64,000 bases of DNA, taken from the NCBI RefSeq assembly GCF_029051645.1, contig NZ_JAACFS010000001.1, positions 868,001-932,000 on the forward strand. Direction: 5' to 3'. Within the stretch, counting starts at the first letter, position 1, and each line of letters begins with the position of its first letter. This document shows, in pieces, positions 15,349 to 23,705 of this stretch. The translations under genes and the position numbers were made by a program. The notes below the pieces were generated by a model. It did not search any database. It was not told the DNA's origin and worked only from the letters and a program-made list of their open reading frames with translations. The stretch is from Bradyrhizobium sp. CSA112. GTDB taxonomy: Bacteria > Pseudomonadota > Alphaproteobacteria > Rhizobiales > Xanthobacteraceae.

Positions 15349-17412
15349 TCAGACGTCGATTAACCGGTCACGCCACTCCGCCCAGGGTTCGGCCTGCCAG
15401 TCATGCACAAAACAGCCAATCGGGATTCCGTCGACGATGCGCTCGCAGCCGGCGAGGCGCTGGAAGCCGGTACCTTCGAGCAGTGGCGCGAAATGATCCG
15501 GATGCATCGCAGCCAAGACATAAAACCGTAAATTGGGCTCGGTGGCCCATAGGATCGCGTGGCTGTTCTGCAGCGCGTTCATCGCCGGGTTCAATGCGCG
15601 ACGTCCGCCCTCAGGAACGGTGAAGCGAGACATCAATGACACACCGGCCCCGTCCGTCAGCGCGTCACCCAGCGCCTGCCGCACGGCGGAAACGACCGGG
15701 TCGGCGGCCGCGCTGAGATCGTCCAATCCGTCGAGTCTCAGGACCTGGGTCACGCCGCATAACTCACCGTTATGGCGGTGTGCCGTCGAAGTCCGCGTTG
15801 CAGGATGGTGGCGCCAGTGATCGAACAGCGCGCGTTCGCCGGTCGGCAGCCCGGCATCCCGCAATCGCGCAATGCCGTCCGCGTCGGCTGCCGTGGCCGG
15901 TTTGACCGAGATGGTGCCGAGCGCGGCAAAATTGAAGAAGCGTTTCATTATAGGCGAACGGCGCTCAAGATATTGCAATTCCGCGTGCGCGCCCCTCAAG
16001 CCATGTTGCAGTTGCCGTATCAAGTGCCGATTGACGGCATGGTGGAGCACGCGTGAACCCTCCGGGTCCCGCCAGCGTAACTCCTCATCAATGGCGTCCC
16101 GCACAAACTCGTGCGGCCAAAGTCCTTCCGGACCGGCGCTGACGTAGCTCTGCTCGGCAAGCCACTCGAATAGCAGGACCGCGCTCGATGCATCAACCAC
16201 GTCGGACAGCAGGGAGACCGTCGTGGTGCGCGTTCGCGCACAGGCCTCGAGCGCCTTGCGGTGCAGTGTCGTCGGTGCCTGCGCGACGCAACGTTTGGTC
16301 AGCGCCCGCACTAGGTCCGGGCCCAATCCCGTGGGGACGCGGCCAAGCCGCCGCACTTCATCGGCAACCAGCACCAGCGCCAGTGGGTGGCCATGGCAAA
16401 GGTCAAGCACGCCGGAATGCGCGTCTGCGGCAACGCCATGAGCATCCAGCAGACGGCTCGATTCCGCCTGCGAGAGCGAATCCAGGCCGATGCAGCGCAT
16501 CGCATCGCACCACAACGGGTGCGCAGTCCAGCGCGTGTCGGGAGCCTGCCGACCGGCCAACACGACGGTGACCTGCGACGGTAGCGCCGGCAGTAGCGTG
16601 TCTCGTACCCAGCCGCTCATCGGCTCCAAATGTTCAAAGGAATCGACGACGAGCACGCTGCGATGCCGTGAAAAGCCCGCCGCCAGTTCCTCGATCGTGC
16701 CCGCGGGTTCGCTGAGGCCAAGCGCGTTGGCCAGCGCAGCCAGGATGGCGTTTGGCTCAGGCGCTACGCCGGTGGCGTCGATCCTGCCAAAGACGATCCC
16801 GTTGACGGCCGCTTCGGCCCGCAGATGTTCGATCAGGGTTGTCTTGCCGATGCCACCCGGACCGTACACGAAGAACAGCGGCGTGCCCGGTTGGCTCGGC
16901 GAGATCGCCTCGCGAAGCAGAACGAGTTCGCTCTCTCTTCCGACGAAGCGCTTCCAGGCGCGACCGCCCAGCCGATCGCCAATACTGACCAACCTCTCTT
17001 GGGGAACAGTAGCGGGCCGGCTCTCCTCGCTGACCAGCATATAGCCCTGGCGCGGCAAGGTGCGCAGCGCTGTCCGCCCATCCTGACCCAGCGCCCGACG
17101 AACGTCGCCGATCGCCTGAACGAGAGAGTCTTCAGTGACTTCGCAGTCGGCCCAGATCTCGTCCATCAGTTCGCTCTTGCTGACCAGCCGTCCGGCATGA
17201 AGGGCAAGAAACCTGAGCACTAGCCAGGCCCGCGGGCGTAGCTGAACAATGGAACCGCTCGGGTCGATCAGCGCTTCGCGGGAAAAGTCGACCGCATGGC
17301 TTCCGATGACAATTGTCTGGCGAGATGGGTCCATCTGATTCTTGGCCGCCGGGATGCTTTCGGAAAATTTCGGAAAGATTTCGGGACGCGCCCCATAGTG
17401 CCCCACTAACAT
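15349..17412 (-). CDS. Winged-helix regulator fused to an ATPase and a GNAT-like domain
   Basis: 687 aa. In-frame starts are at 17412 and 17334, neither with a clear ribosome site, and the second begins just before the conserved domain. Residues 30-130 form an OmpR-type winged helix (LRPRAWLVLRFLALHAGRLV, LPRQGYMLVSE). About 155-480 form a STAND-like ATPase with Walker A GPGGIGKTT and hhhhD as VLVVDSFE. The last 180 residues begin ISVKPATAADADGIARL and end with GTGFQRLAGCERI, resembling an N-acetyltransferase fold. No phosphoacceptor domain is present. It is divergent from the binding-protein and monooxygenase genes, which it may control. Confidence 0.75.
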   Translation of the reverse strand: MLVGHYGARPEIFPKFSESIPAAKNQMDPSRQTIVIGSHAVDFSREALIDPSGSIVQLRPRAWLVLRFLALHAGRLVSKSELMDEIWADCEVTEDSLVQAIGDVRRALGQDGRTALRTLPRQGYMLVSEESRPATVPQERLVSIGDRLGGRAWKRFVGRESELVLLREAISPSQPGTPLFFVYGPGGIGKTTLIEHLRAEAAVNGIVFGRIDATGVAPEPNAILAALANALGLSEPAGTIEELAAGFSRHRSVLVVDSFEHLEPMSGWVRDTLLPALPSQVTVVLAGRQAPDTRWTAHPLWCDAMRCIGLDSLSQAESSRLLDAHGVAADAHSGVLDLCHGHPLALVLVADEVRRLGRVPTGLGPDLVRALTKRCVAQAPTTLHRKALEACARTRTTTVSLLSDVVDASSAVLLFEWLAEQSYVSAGPEGLWPHEFVRDAIDEELRWRDPEGSRVLHHAVNRHLIRQLQHGLRGAHAELQYLERRSPIMKRFFNFAALGTISVKPATAADADGIARLRDAGLPTGERALFDHWRHHPATRTSTAHRHNGELCGVTQVLRLDGLDDLSAAADPVVSAVRQALGDALTDGAGVSLMSRFTVPEGGRRALNPAMNALQNSHAILWATEPNLRFYVLAAMHPDHFAPLLEGTGFQRLAGCERIVDGIPIGCFVHDWQAEPWAEWRDRLIDV

Positions 17413-17469
17413 TCGGGGCGCTGCCGTGCCTCTGGCACATCGAAACTCTGGGATTATAGGGCTTGCCCG

Positions 17470-18696
17470 ATGAAGCTTTCAATGACCTTGGCGACCGCTT
17501 CTATCCTGCTGACGGTGGGCTTTGCGCCTGACGCCGGAGCCCAGAAAAAATACGGCCCGGGCGTTACCGACACCGAGATCAAGATCGGGCAAACCGCGCC
17601 CTATAGCGGTCCGCTCTCGTCGCTGAGCACCTTCGCCCGCATTGAGGCGGCCTATCTCAGGAAGATCAACGAGTCCGGCGGCATCAACGGCCGGAAGGTT
17701 ACCTTGATCTCGCTCGACGACGCCTTCTCGCCGCCCAAGACGGTGGAACAGACGCGCAAGCTGGTGGAGGGCGACGAGGTTCTCGCCATCGTGGGATCGA
17801 TCGGAACACCGACAAACCTCGCCACGTCAAAATATCTCAACAGCAAAGGCGTGCCGCAAATACTGCTGCTCGCCAGCACGCCAAAGCTCGACAATTCCGA
17901 CAATCTACCTTGGACAACGACGTTCATGATGCCGCAGCCGGTCGAAACCAGGATCTATGCAGAGTACCTGCTGAAATCGAAGCCCGATGCCAGGATCGCG
18001 GTGATCTACCAGAACGACGACCTGGGAAAAGGCAATCTGGGCTGGTTCAAGGCAGCACTCGGAGCCAAGGCCTCGACCATGATCGTGAAGGAGGCGGCAT
18101 ACGATGTGACGGAGCCGACGATCGACTCGCAGATTGTAACCCTGAAAGCATCAGGCGCCGATACCCTGTTCCACGCATCCAATGCACGGTTCGCCGCGCA
18201 GTCGATCCGCAAAGCCCATGAGCTTGGATGGAAAGTTCAGCATGTGCTGCTCTCCGGTGTCAGCGTCATTGCGAGCGTGATTCGGCCCGCGGGACTCGAA
18301 GCGTCCACCGGCGCGGTGACGTCCTTCTGGCTGAAATCGCCGGAAGATCCGATGTGGGACAACGACCCGGACATCAAAGAATATCGCGCTTTCATGAAGC
18401 AGTGGGCGCCGGGAGAGTTGATCGAAGAGTCCGCCTTCGCATACACCACCGCCCAAATGATCGTGGAAGTCCTGAAAAGGTGCGGAGACGATCTCACTCG
18501 CGAAAACCTTCTGAAGCAGGCGACCAACATACAAGATCTTCAACTGCCGCTGTTCCTTCCCGGCTTGAAGGTAAACATTTCACCGACCAGCCGCGTTGCG
18601 TGGCGCCAGGCCAGCATGGCGCGGTTCGATGGCGCCAAATGGGTGCTGTTCGGCGACATCGTTGCCGTTCCCGCTGACAATCGAGCCTCTCGTTGA
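17470..18696 (+). CDS. ABC transporter substrate-binding protein (branched-chain amino acid type)
   Basis: A 408 aa periplasmic binding protein of the Peripla_BP_6 / LivK type. The first 24 residues are a signal peptide (LSMTLATASILLTVGFAP to AGA). The mature start KKYGPGVTDTEIKIGQTAPYSGPLS is typical of the family. No permease or ATPase genes adjoin it, so it is an orphan. It is followed after 45 bp by a flavin monooxygenase, which suggests uptake or sensing of an aromatic or other catabolic substrate, but that is inference. Confidence 0.9.
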   Translation: MKLSMTLATASILLTVGFAPDAGAQKKYGPGVTDTEIKIGQTAPYSGPLSSLSTFARIEAAYLRKINESGGINGRKVTLISLDDAFSPPKTVEQTRKLVEGDEVLAIVGSIGTPTNLATSKYLNSKGVPQILLLASTPKLDNSDNLPWTTTFMMPQPVETRIYAEYLLKSKPDARIAVIYQNDDLGKGNLGWFKAALGAKASTMIVKEAAYDVTEPTIDSQIVTLKASGADTLFHASNARFAAQSIRKAHELGWKVQHVLLSGVSVIASVIRPAGLEASTGAVTSFWLKSPEDPMWDNDPDIKEYRAFMKQWAPGELIEESAFAYTTAQMIVEVLKRCGDDLTRENLLKQATNIQDLQLPLFLPGLKVNISPTSRVAWRQASMARFDGAKWVLFGDIVAVPADNRASR

Positions 18697-18741
18697 GGCG
18701 CTGACGGATCAACAGCGATACTTTCCGTTTGGACGGATGCA

Positions 18742-19902
18742 ATGACCGACAAACTTCAAATCGCGATCGTGGGAGGCGGGATCGGTGGCTTGGCCGCCGC
18801 CCTTGCGCTGCGGGCGCGTGGCCTGAACGTGACGGTATTCGAACGGGCTGCCTCACCCCGCGAACTCGGTGCCGGGGTTTCGATCCACCCCAATGCAGCA
18901 CGCCTGCTGGGGCGCGTCGGCCTCCGGGACTGGCTCGAGAATATCAGCACCAGGAGCGTCGGTCTTTCACTGCGGACGTCGCGCGGCGAACCCGTTCAAA
19001 GGCCGCCAATCTCCGACGATAGACCAACTTACCAGATCCACCGCGTGGAACTGCTGGAAAGGCTGAATGAAGCCCAGGCGGATGCTGCGGTTCGCTATGG
19101 TCATCACTGTACCGGCGTGAGGGAAACGGAAGACGGTGTACAGCTTACCTTTGCGAGCGGTGCCACTGCCCGTGCGGACGTCGTGATAGGTGCGGATGGT
19201 ATCCATTCGGTCGTGCAGCGCAAGATCGGGCTGGCCACGCACCCGACGAGTGAAGGCATCATGGCCTACCGCGGCCTGATTCCGTCTGAAAGATTTCCAT
19301 GGGCGAAGGATCTTCGCGGGTTGAACATGTGGATGGGGTCAGGCCGCAGCTTCATTTGTTTCCCGATTTCACAGGGACGCGTGATCAACATCGTCGCGTT
19401 CGTGCCAACCAACCTCGAGTCGGAAGAATCCTGGTCGGCTCCCGGTGATCTCAGGGAATTGGCCGCTGAATATGATGGCTGGGACGCCCCTGTAGTGGAA
19501 GCCATCGCCGCGCTCGACGAGACCTTTCGGCGGGGAATTTACGATCGGGCGCCATTGCCATACTGGTCGACGGCGCGCGTGACGCTTCTCGGTGATGCCG
19601 CCCACCCGATGGTGCCGCATTTCGGCCAGGGCGCGGGGCAGGCGATCGAAGACGGTTTCGCGCTGGCCGTTTTGCTTGAAGACGCAAAGCCTGCGGACGT
19701 TCCTGCGCGGCTGAAGGCCTACGAAAGATTGCGGCTCGGGCACACCAGCCGGGTGCAAGCTGCCTCGCGCGACGCCGGGCGATTCTACCGATCCGAAAAC
19801 GAGGACGCGGCGGAGCGAAGCCGGCGCATGGGAAAATGGATGTCGGCGGCGGGATGGATATTTCAATACGATGTGGAGCGGGAAGCCACGGCGTTGCTGT
19901 AA
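18742..19902 (+). CDS. FAD-dependent aromatic-ring monooxygenase (salicylate hydroxylase family)
   Basis: A 386 aa group A flavoprotein monooxygenase. The N-terminal Rossmann motif is IVGGGIGGLAAALALRARG, with FERA at the end of the second strand. The DG motif is VVIGADGIHSVVQ and the GD motif is GDAAHPMVPHFGQGAGQAIE. These place it with salicylate / 3- or 6-hydroxybenzoate / hydroxynicotinate hydroxylases. The exact substrate cannot be read from the sequence. It is likely co-transcribed with the binding protein upstream. Confidence 0.9.
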   Translation: MTDKLQIAIVGGGIGGLAAALALRARGLNVTVFERAASPRELGAGVSIHPNAARLLGRVGLRDWLENISTRSVGLSLRTSRGEPVQRPPISDDRPTYQIHRVELLERLNEAQADAAVRYGHHCTGVRETEDGVQLTFASGATARADVVIGADGIHSVVQRKIGLATHPTSEGIMAYRGLIPSERFPWAKDLRGLNMWMGSGRSFICFPISQGRVINIVAFVPTNLESEESWSAPGDLRELAAEYDGWDAPVVEAIAALDETFRRGIYDRAPLPYWSTARVTLLGDAAHPMVPHFGQGAGQAIEDGFALAVLLEDAKPADVPARLKAYERLRLGHTSRVQAASRDAGRFYRSENEDAAERSRRMGKWMSAAGWIFQYDVEREATALL

Positions 19903-20035
19903 GATTGGGACTTTTTGCGCTTTTCAATAATCGGGAAGCACGGCGCCGAAAGACGCCGCAAACGAAAAATGGATTGCAATGAGCCCGGCACGACGGACCA
20001 TCTCGTGCCCCGGACGCAAGCGGCCAGAGAGCTGC

Positions 20036-20090
20036 GAGCCCAGTCCCATGCTACTTTGCATGGGGTTGTTTTAGCAATTTTGTATTTGGC
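20036..20090. repeat. Dispersed repeat, copy 2 (CTACTTTGCATGGGG type)
   Basis: Second copy of the repeat at 14001-14056, in the gap between the monooxygenase and alr. Directly upstream is CATCTCGTGCCCCGGACGC (about 19999-20017), which I recall as another dispersed Bradyrhizobium non-coding motif. Confidence 0.65.
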
Positions 20091-20106
20091 ACCTGCGGTG
20101 CGCGTC

Positions 20107-21342
20107 CTATGTGGAAGCGGCAGCCGGCTCCGCTGGCGACGGAGCAGGGGGCTCTGCGGTGGCGTTTCCGCCCTTGTAGATCCGCGTATAGCGCTTGCCG
20201 AGGCTGGTCAGCACCTCGTAGCCGATGGTGCCGAAATGGTGGGCGAGTTCGTCGACCGTAATGCCTTCGCCGATCAACGTCACCATATGGCCGCGCCGCA
20301 CCGCATTCTTGTCGAGATCGGTGACGTCGACCGCTGTCAGGTCCATCGAAATCCGCCCCGCGATCGGGCAGCGCTTGCCGGCGACCACCACCTCGGCGCC
20401 ACGGGTGCCGTCATTGGCGCTGGCCGCGCGGAAATATCCGTCGGCATAGCCCGCGGAGACGATCGCTATTCGGGTCGGACGTCGCGCCGTCCAGGTCCCG
20501 CCATAGCCGACGGTATCGCCGCGTTCGACGTTGCGGATCTGCACGATACGCGCCTTCAATTCGACGACCGGCCGCATCGGATTGTCGGCTTCGGGCGTCG
20601 GATTGATGCCGTAAAGGGCACAGCCCGGGCGGGCCAGGTCGAACTGGAATTGGGCGCCCAAGAAAATGCCGGAGGAATTGGCAAGCGACGCCGGCACACC
20701 GGAAAACAGACTCGCGATCTCGCGAAAGGCCGTGAGCTGCCTGGCGTTGGCGGGATTGTTGAGCAGTTCGGCGGAGGCGAGGTGGCTCATCACAAGCGTA
20801 ATGCCGTGGTCTCCGGCGTTGATACGCGGGATGAGGCCCTGCGCCTCGGTGACGGTGAGGCCGAGCCGGTTCATGCCGGTATCGATGTGTATGGCCGCGC
20901 CGCCCGACCACCCCGAGCGGCGGCAGAACACGTCCCATTCGGCGAGTTCGTTGAGGTCGCCGATCACGGGCTTGCAGTCGAACTTAGCGTAGGCGTCGCC
21001 GGTGTTCTGGAAGAAGCCGTCGAGCACGTAGATCGTGGCCGCAGGTGCCGCGGCGCGAACCACGCGCGCCTCATCGAGGGTGGCGACGAAAAACGTCTTG
21101 CAGCCGGCGGCAGAGAGGGCGCGCGCGACCTGTTCGGCGCCGCAGCCATAGGCGTTCGCCTTGACGACGCCTGCGCATTCGGCCGGCACCGCCGTCTTCT
21201 CGAGCTTGCGCCAGTTGGCGACGATAGCGTCGAGATCGACCGTCAGCACGCCGGTTGCGGTTGCGAGCGAGGCAGCCTGGTTCGCCTCGGGCGACAGCAG
21301 GGTGACTTGCGGGATGGACTTGGGATCGGGGGCCACGTTCAT
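20107..21342 (-). CDS. alr: Alanine racemase
   Basis: A 411 aa PLP enzyme that makes D-alanine for peptidoglycan. The PLP-binding lysine lies in VVKANAYGCG, and the second-domain motifs AGYADGYFRA and GRISMDLTAVDV are present. The first 25 residues and a Pro/Ala-rich C-terminal tail (AEPPAPSPAEPAAAS) extend beyond the core. It lies 48 bp downstream of dnaB on the same strand, the conserved dnaB-alr pairing. Confidence 0.96.
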   Translation of the reverse strand: MNVAPDPKSIPQVTLLSPEANQAASLATATGVLTVDLDAIVANWRKLEKTAVPAECAGVVKANAYGCGAEQVARALSAAGCKTFFVATLDEARVVRAAAPAATIYVLDGFFQNTGDAYAKFDCKPVIGDLNELAEWDVFCRRSGWSGGAAIHIDTGMNRLGLTVTEAQGLIPRINAGDHGITLVMSHLASAELLNNPANARQLTAFREIASLFSGVPASLANSSGIFLGAQFQFDLARPGCALYGINPTPEADNPMRPVVELKARIVQIRNVERGDTVGYGGTWTARRPTRIAIVSAGYADGYFRAASANDGTRGAEVVVAGKRCPIAGRISMDLTAVDVTDLDKNAVRRGHMVTLIGEGITVDELAHHFGTIGYEVLTSLGKRYTRIYKGGNATAEPPAPSPAEPAAAST

Positions 21343-21390
21343 GCCATAGTTTTACGCGGCGGAACGCGGCGGTTCAACTGTGCTCGGCGC

Positions 21391-22890
21391 TCAATAGCCG
21401 CGATCCGGCAGATTGCCGTCCTGCGCTAGATCGCTGAACCGGGTGAACTGACCCTCGAACTGCACCTCCACCGTTCCGGTGGGGCCGTGGCGCTGCTTGC
21501 CAATGATGATTTCGGCCTTGCCGTGCACCAGCGACATGTCGAGCTGCCATTTTTCGTATTCGGGGGTGCCGATCCGCGGCTCCTTGTTGGCGAGGTAATA
21601 TTCCTCGCGGTACACGAAGATCACGACGTCGGCGTCCTGCTCGATCGAACCGGATTCACGCAGGTCGGCCAGTTGCGGGCGCTTGTCGTCGCGGTTTTCG
21701 ACCTGACGCGAGAGCTGGGACAAGGCGATGATAGGAACGTTCAGTTCCTTGGCGAGCGCCTTGAGGTTGGTGGTGATTTCAGTCACTTCCTGCACGCGAT
21801 TATCAGACTTCTTGCCCGAGCCTTGTAGAAGCTGGATGTAGTCGATCACGATGAGGTCGAGGCCCTTCTGCCGCTTCAGCCGGCGCGCACGCGCCGTGAG
21901 CTGCGAGATCGACAGGCCGCCGGTTTCGTCGACATAAAGCGGCAGCGACTGCAATTCGATCGAGTAGTCGCGGATCTTCTCGAAATCGGCCTCGCTGATA
22001 CCGCCGCGGCGGATCATGCTGGAGGCGATGCTGGTCTGTTCGGCCAGAATACGGGTGGCGAGCTGTTCGGCCGACATTTCGCAGGAGAAGAAGCCGACGA
22101 TGCCGCCATTGACGGTCTTCATCGTGCCATCGGCCTGCACCTCGGCGCGATGCGCCCTCGCGATGTTGTAGGCGATGTTGGTGGCGAGCGCCGTCTTGCC
22201 CATGCCGGGGCGGCCGGCGACGATGATCAAGTCGGAAGCCTGCAGCCCGCCCATCTTGGTGTCGAGGTCGCGCAAGCCGGTAGCGACGCCCGACAGACTT
22301 CCGTCACGCTGGAAGGCCTTGGCCGCCATGTCGACGGCGGTGGTCAGCGCCTGCGAGAAGCGCTGGAAGCCGCCGTCATAGCGGCCGGACTCGGCGAGTT
22401 CATAGAGCTGGCGCTCGGCATCCTCGATCTGCGCGCGCGGGGCAAAGTCCACCGGCGCATCGAAGGCGACGTTGACCATGTCCTCGCCGATCCGGATCAG
22501 GTCGCGGCGCAGCGACATATCGTAGATCGTCCGGCCGTAATCCTGCGCGTTGATGATCGTGGTGGCCTCGGCCGCCACGCGAGCGAGGTATTGGCCAACC
22601 GTCATGCCGCCGATATCGGTATCGGCGGGCAAGAACGTCTTCAGCGTGACGGGGGTAGCAACCTTGCCCATCCGGATCAGGCTGCTGGCGGTCTCGAAAA
22701 TGGTCTGGTGAAGCGGCTCGAAGAAGTGCTTCGGCTCCAGAAAGTCGGAAACCCGGTAGAACGCGTCGTTGTTGACCAGGATCGCGCCCAGCAGGCTCTG
22801 TTCCGCCTCGATGTTGTGCGGCGCGCTCCGGTAGACCGGAGTTCCCGCGTCGGGAGCAAGCTTGAGGACGTTCGAATCAGTCAGTGCCAT
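21391..22890 (-). CDS. dnaB: Replicative DNA helicase
   Basis: 499 aa from the ATG at 22890 (MALTDSNVLKLAPDAGTPVY). The longer open frame to 23055 encodes an unlike N-terminus and is rejected. The N-terminal domain begins PHNIEAEQSLLGAILVNN. The RecA-like motor has Walker A GRPGMGKTALATN, Walker B LIVIDYIQLL and the arginine-finger region SGSIEQDADVVIFVYREEYY. It is the hexameric helicase of the replication fork. A gene-free region of about 320 bp lies upstream. Confidence 0.97.
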   Translation of the reverse strand: MALTDSNVLKLAPDAGTPVYRSAPHNIEAEQSLLGAILVNNDAFYRVSDFLEPKHFFEPLHQTIFETASSLIRMGKVATPVTLKTFLPADTDIGGMTVGQYLARVAAEATTIINAQDYGRTIYDMSLRRDLIRIGEDMVNVAFDAPVDFAPRAQIEDAERQLYELAESGRYDGGFQRFSQALTTAVDMAAKAFQRDGSLSGVATGLRDLDTKMGGLQASDLIIVAGRPGMGKTALATNIAYNIARAHRAEVQADGTMKTVNGGIVGFFSCEMSAEQLATRILAEQTSIASSMIRRGGISEADFEKIRDYSIELQSLPLYVDETGGLSISQLTARARRLKRQKGLDLIVIDYIQLLQGSGKKSDNRVQEVTEITTNLKALAKELNVPIIALSQLSRQVENRDDKRPQLADLRESGSIEQDADVVIFVYREEYYLANKEPRIGTPEYEKWQLDMSLVHGKAEIIIGKQRHGPTGTVEVQFEGQFTRFSDLAQDGNLPDRGY

Positions 22891-23211
22891 TGGTCGGATT
22901 ATGCTCAGATTCTTGGCGTTGTTTGGATTCCGGGATAGTCGGGATTCCCGAAAGCGGGGGGCGATAAAGCGCCACTCACGCGTCCGGCGAAAGCACGAAG
23001 GTGCCTTATGCACGATTCCCACATGCGGGGTGTGAATCCGGATCGCGTGGCGCATTCCGCTTGACGGGCTTTCAGCCCAAAACCAGGCGGTGCGGGAGCG
23101 TTTTCCGTGAAAATGCCAGGCAAAATCTTAGGAGAGCCTGAACCTTACCGCGAGTTCGACAGACATATCCGAAGGCGAGCGGTGTTTTCGAGCCGCGATC
23201 TTAAGCGTTGA
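22891..23211. other. Gene-free region upstream of dnaB
   Basis: About 320 bp with no convincing gene. It must hold the dnaB promoter. TTGACGGGC lies near 23061 on the plus strand, but no clear promoter pair is seen on the minus strand. Confidence 0.4.
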
Positions 23212-23328
23212 TCAAACCAGGACCAGGTAGATGAACGCGAACACGGCAGCAGCCACCCCGGTTGCGATCAGGGCGTAATCGATCCGGATGTCGGAATCGA
23301 ACGGGCTTGGGTGGGTCTGCTGGTTCAT
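23212..23328 (-). CDS. Possible 38-aa single-pass membrane protein
   Basis: From an ATG at 23328 the frame reads MNQQTHPSPFDSDIRIDYAL, followed by a hydrophobic segment (IATGVAAAVFAFIYLVLV), then stops at 23212. The polar N-terminus with one C-terminal helix looks like a real tail-anchored micro-protein. No strong ribosome site is seen. An in-frame GTG 45 bp upstream could extend it. Confidence 0.45.
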   Translation of the reverse strand: MNQQTHPSPFDSDIRIDYALIATGVAAAVFAFIYLVLV

Positions 23329-23477
23329 GCCGGTGATGTACGACGGGCCGTCACGGGCTTCTGTGAAGTAGATCACATCGAGCGTGATTTTCTTGGCGGC
23401 AGAATGGATTGGCTACGAAATCGGGAACGGACCGGCGATTTTCGGGTTGCCAGCCGTATCGGATCAAAGGACGGACG

Positions 23478-23684
23478 ATGGGTCAGCAGCTCAAGGGATG
23501 GCGAACGGCAAACGCCCAGCGTTTGTGGCTGTCGATGCTGATCGACACCATGGAAGAGATTTCGCGCCCGGAACGGCGTGCCGTGCCCTGCGATGGTCAA
23601 GTGCTCGCTGCGCTGCGAGCCCAGCTCGCCCGTCCGGCGTCGGCTCGCATGCCCTATGCCTCGGCCTACAGCCTGCGAAACTGA
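23478..23684 (+). CDS. Hypothetical protein (68 aa)
   Basis: An open frame of 68 aa starting MGQQLKGWRTANAQRLWLSM, with AAAGGACGG about 4 bp before the ATG. The composition is plausible for a soluble protein, with a predicted helix around LIDTMEEISRPE. I recognise no family. It is convergent with cfa, 21 bp away. It may be spurious. Confidence 0.4.
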   Translation: MGQQLKGWRTANAQRLWLSMLIDTMEEISRPERRAVPCDGQVLAALRAQLARPASARMPYASAYSLRN

Positions 23685-23705
23685 CGCCACCGCCATTGCG
23701 GCGGC

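Noticed and set aside
19915..21429. 504-codon plus-strand open frame opposite alr
   Set aside because: Antisense shadow of the alanine racemase gene, with no ribosome site or recognisable domain.
22891..23055. N-terminal extension of dnaB
   Set aside because: The added 55 residues do not resemble DnaB; the ATG at 22890 starts a typical sequence.
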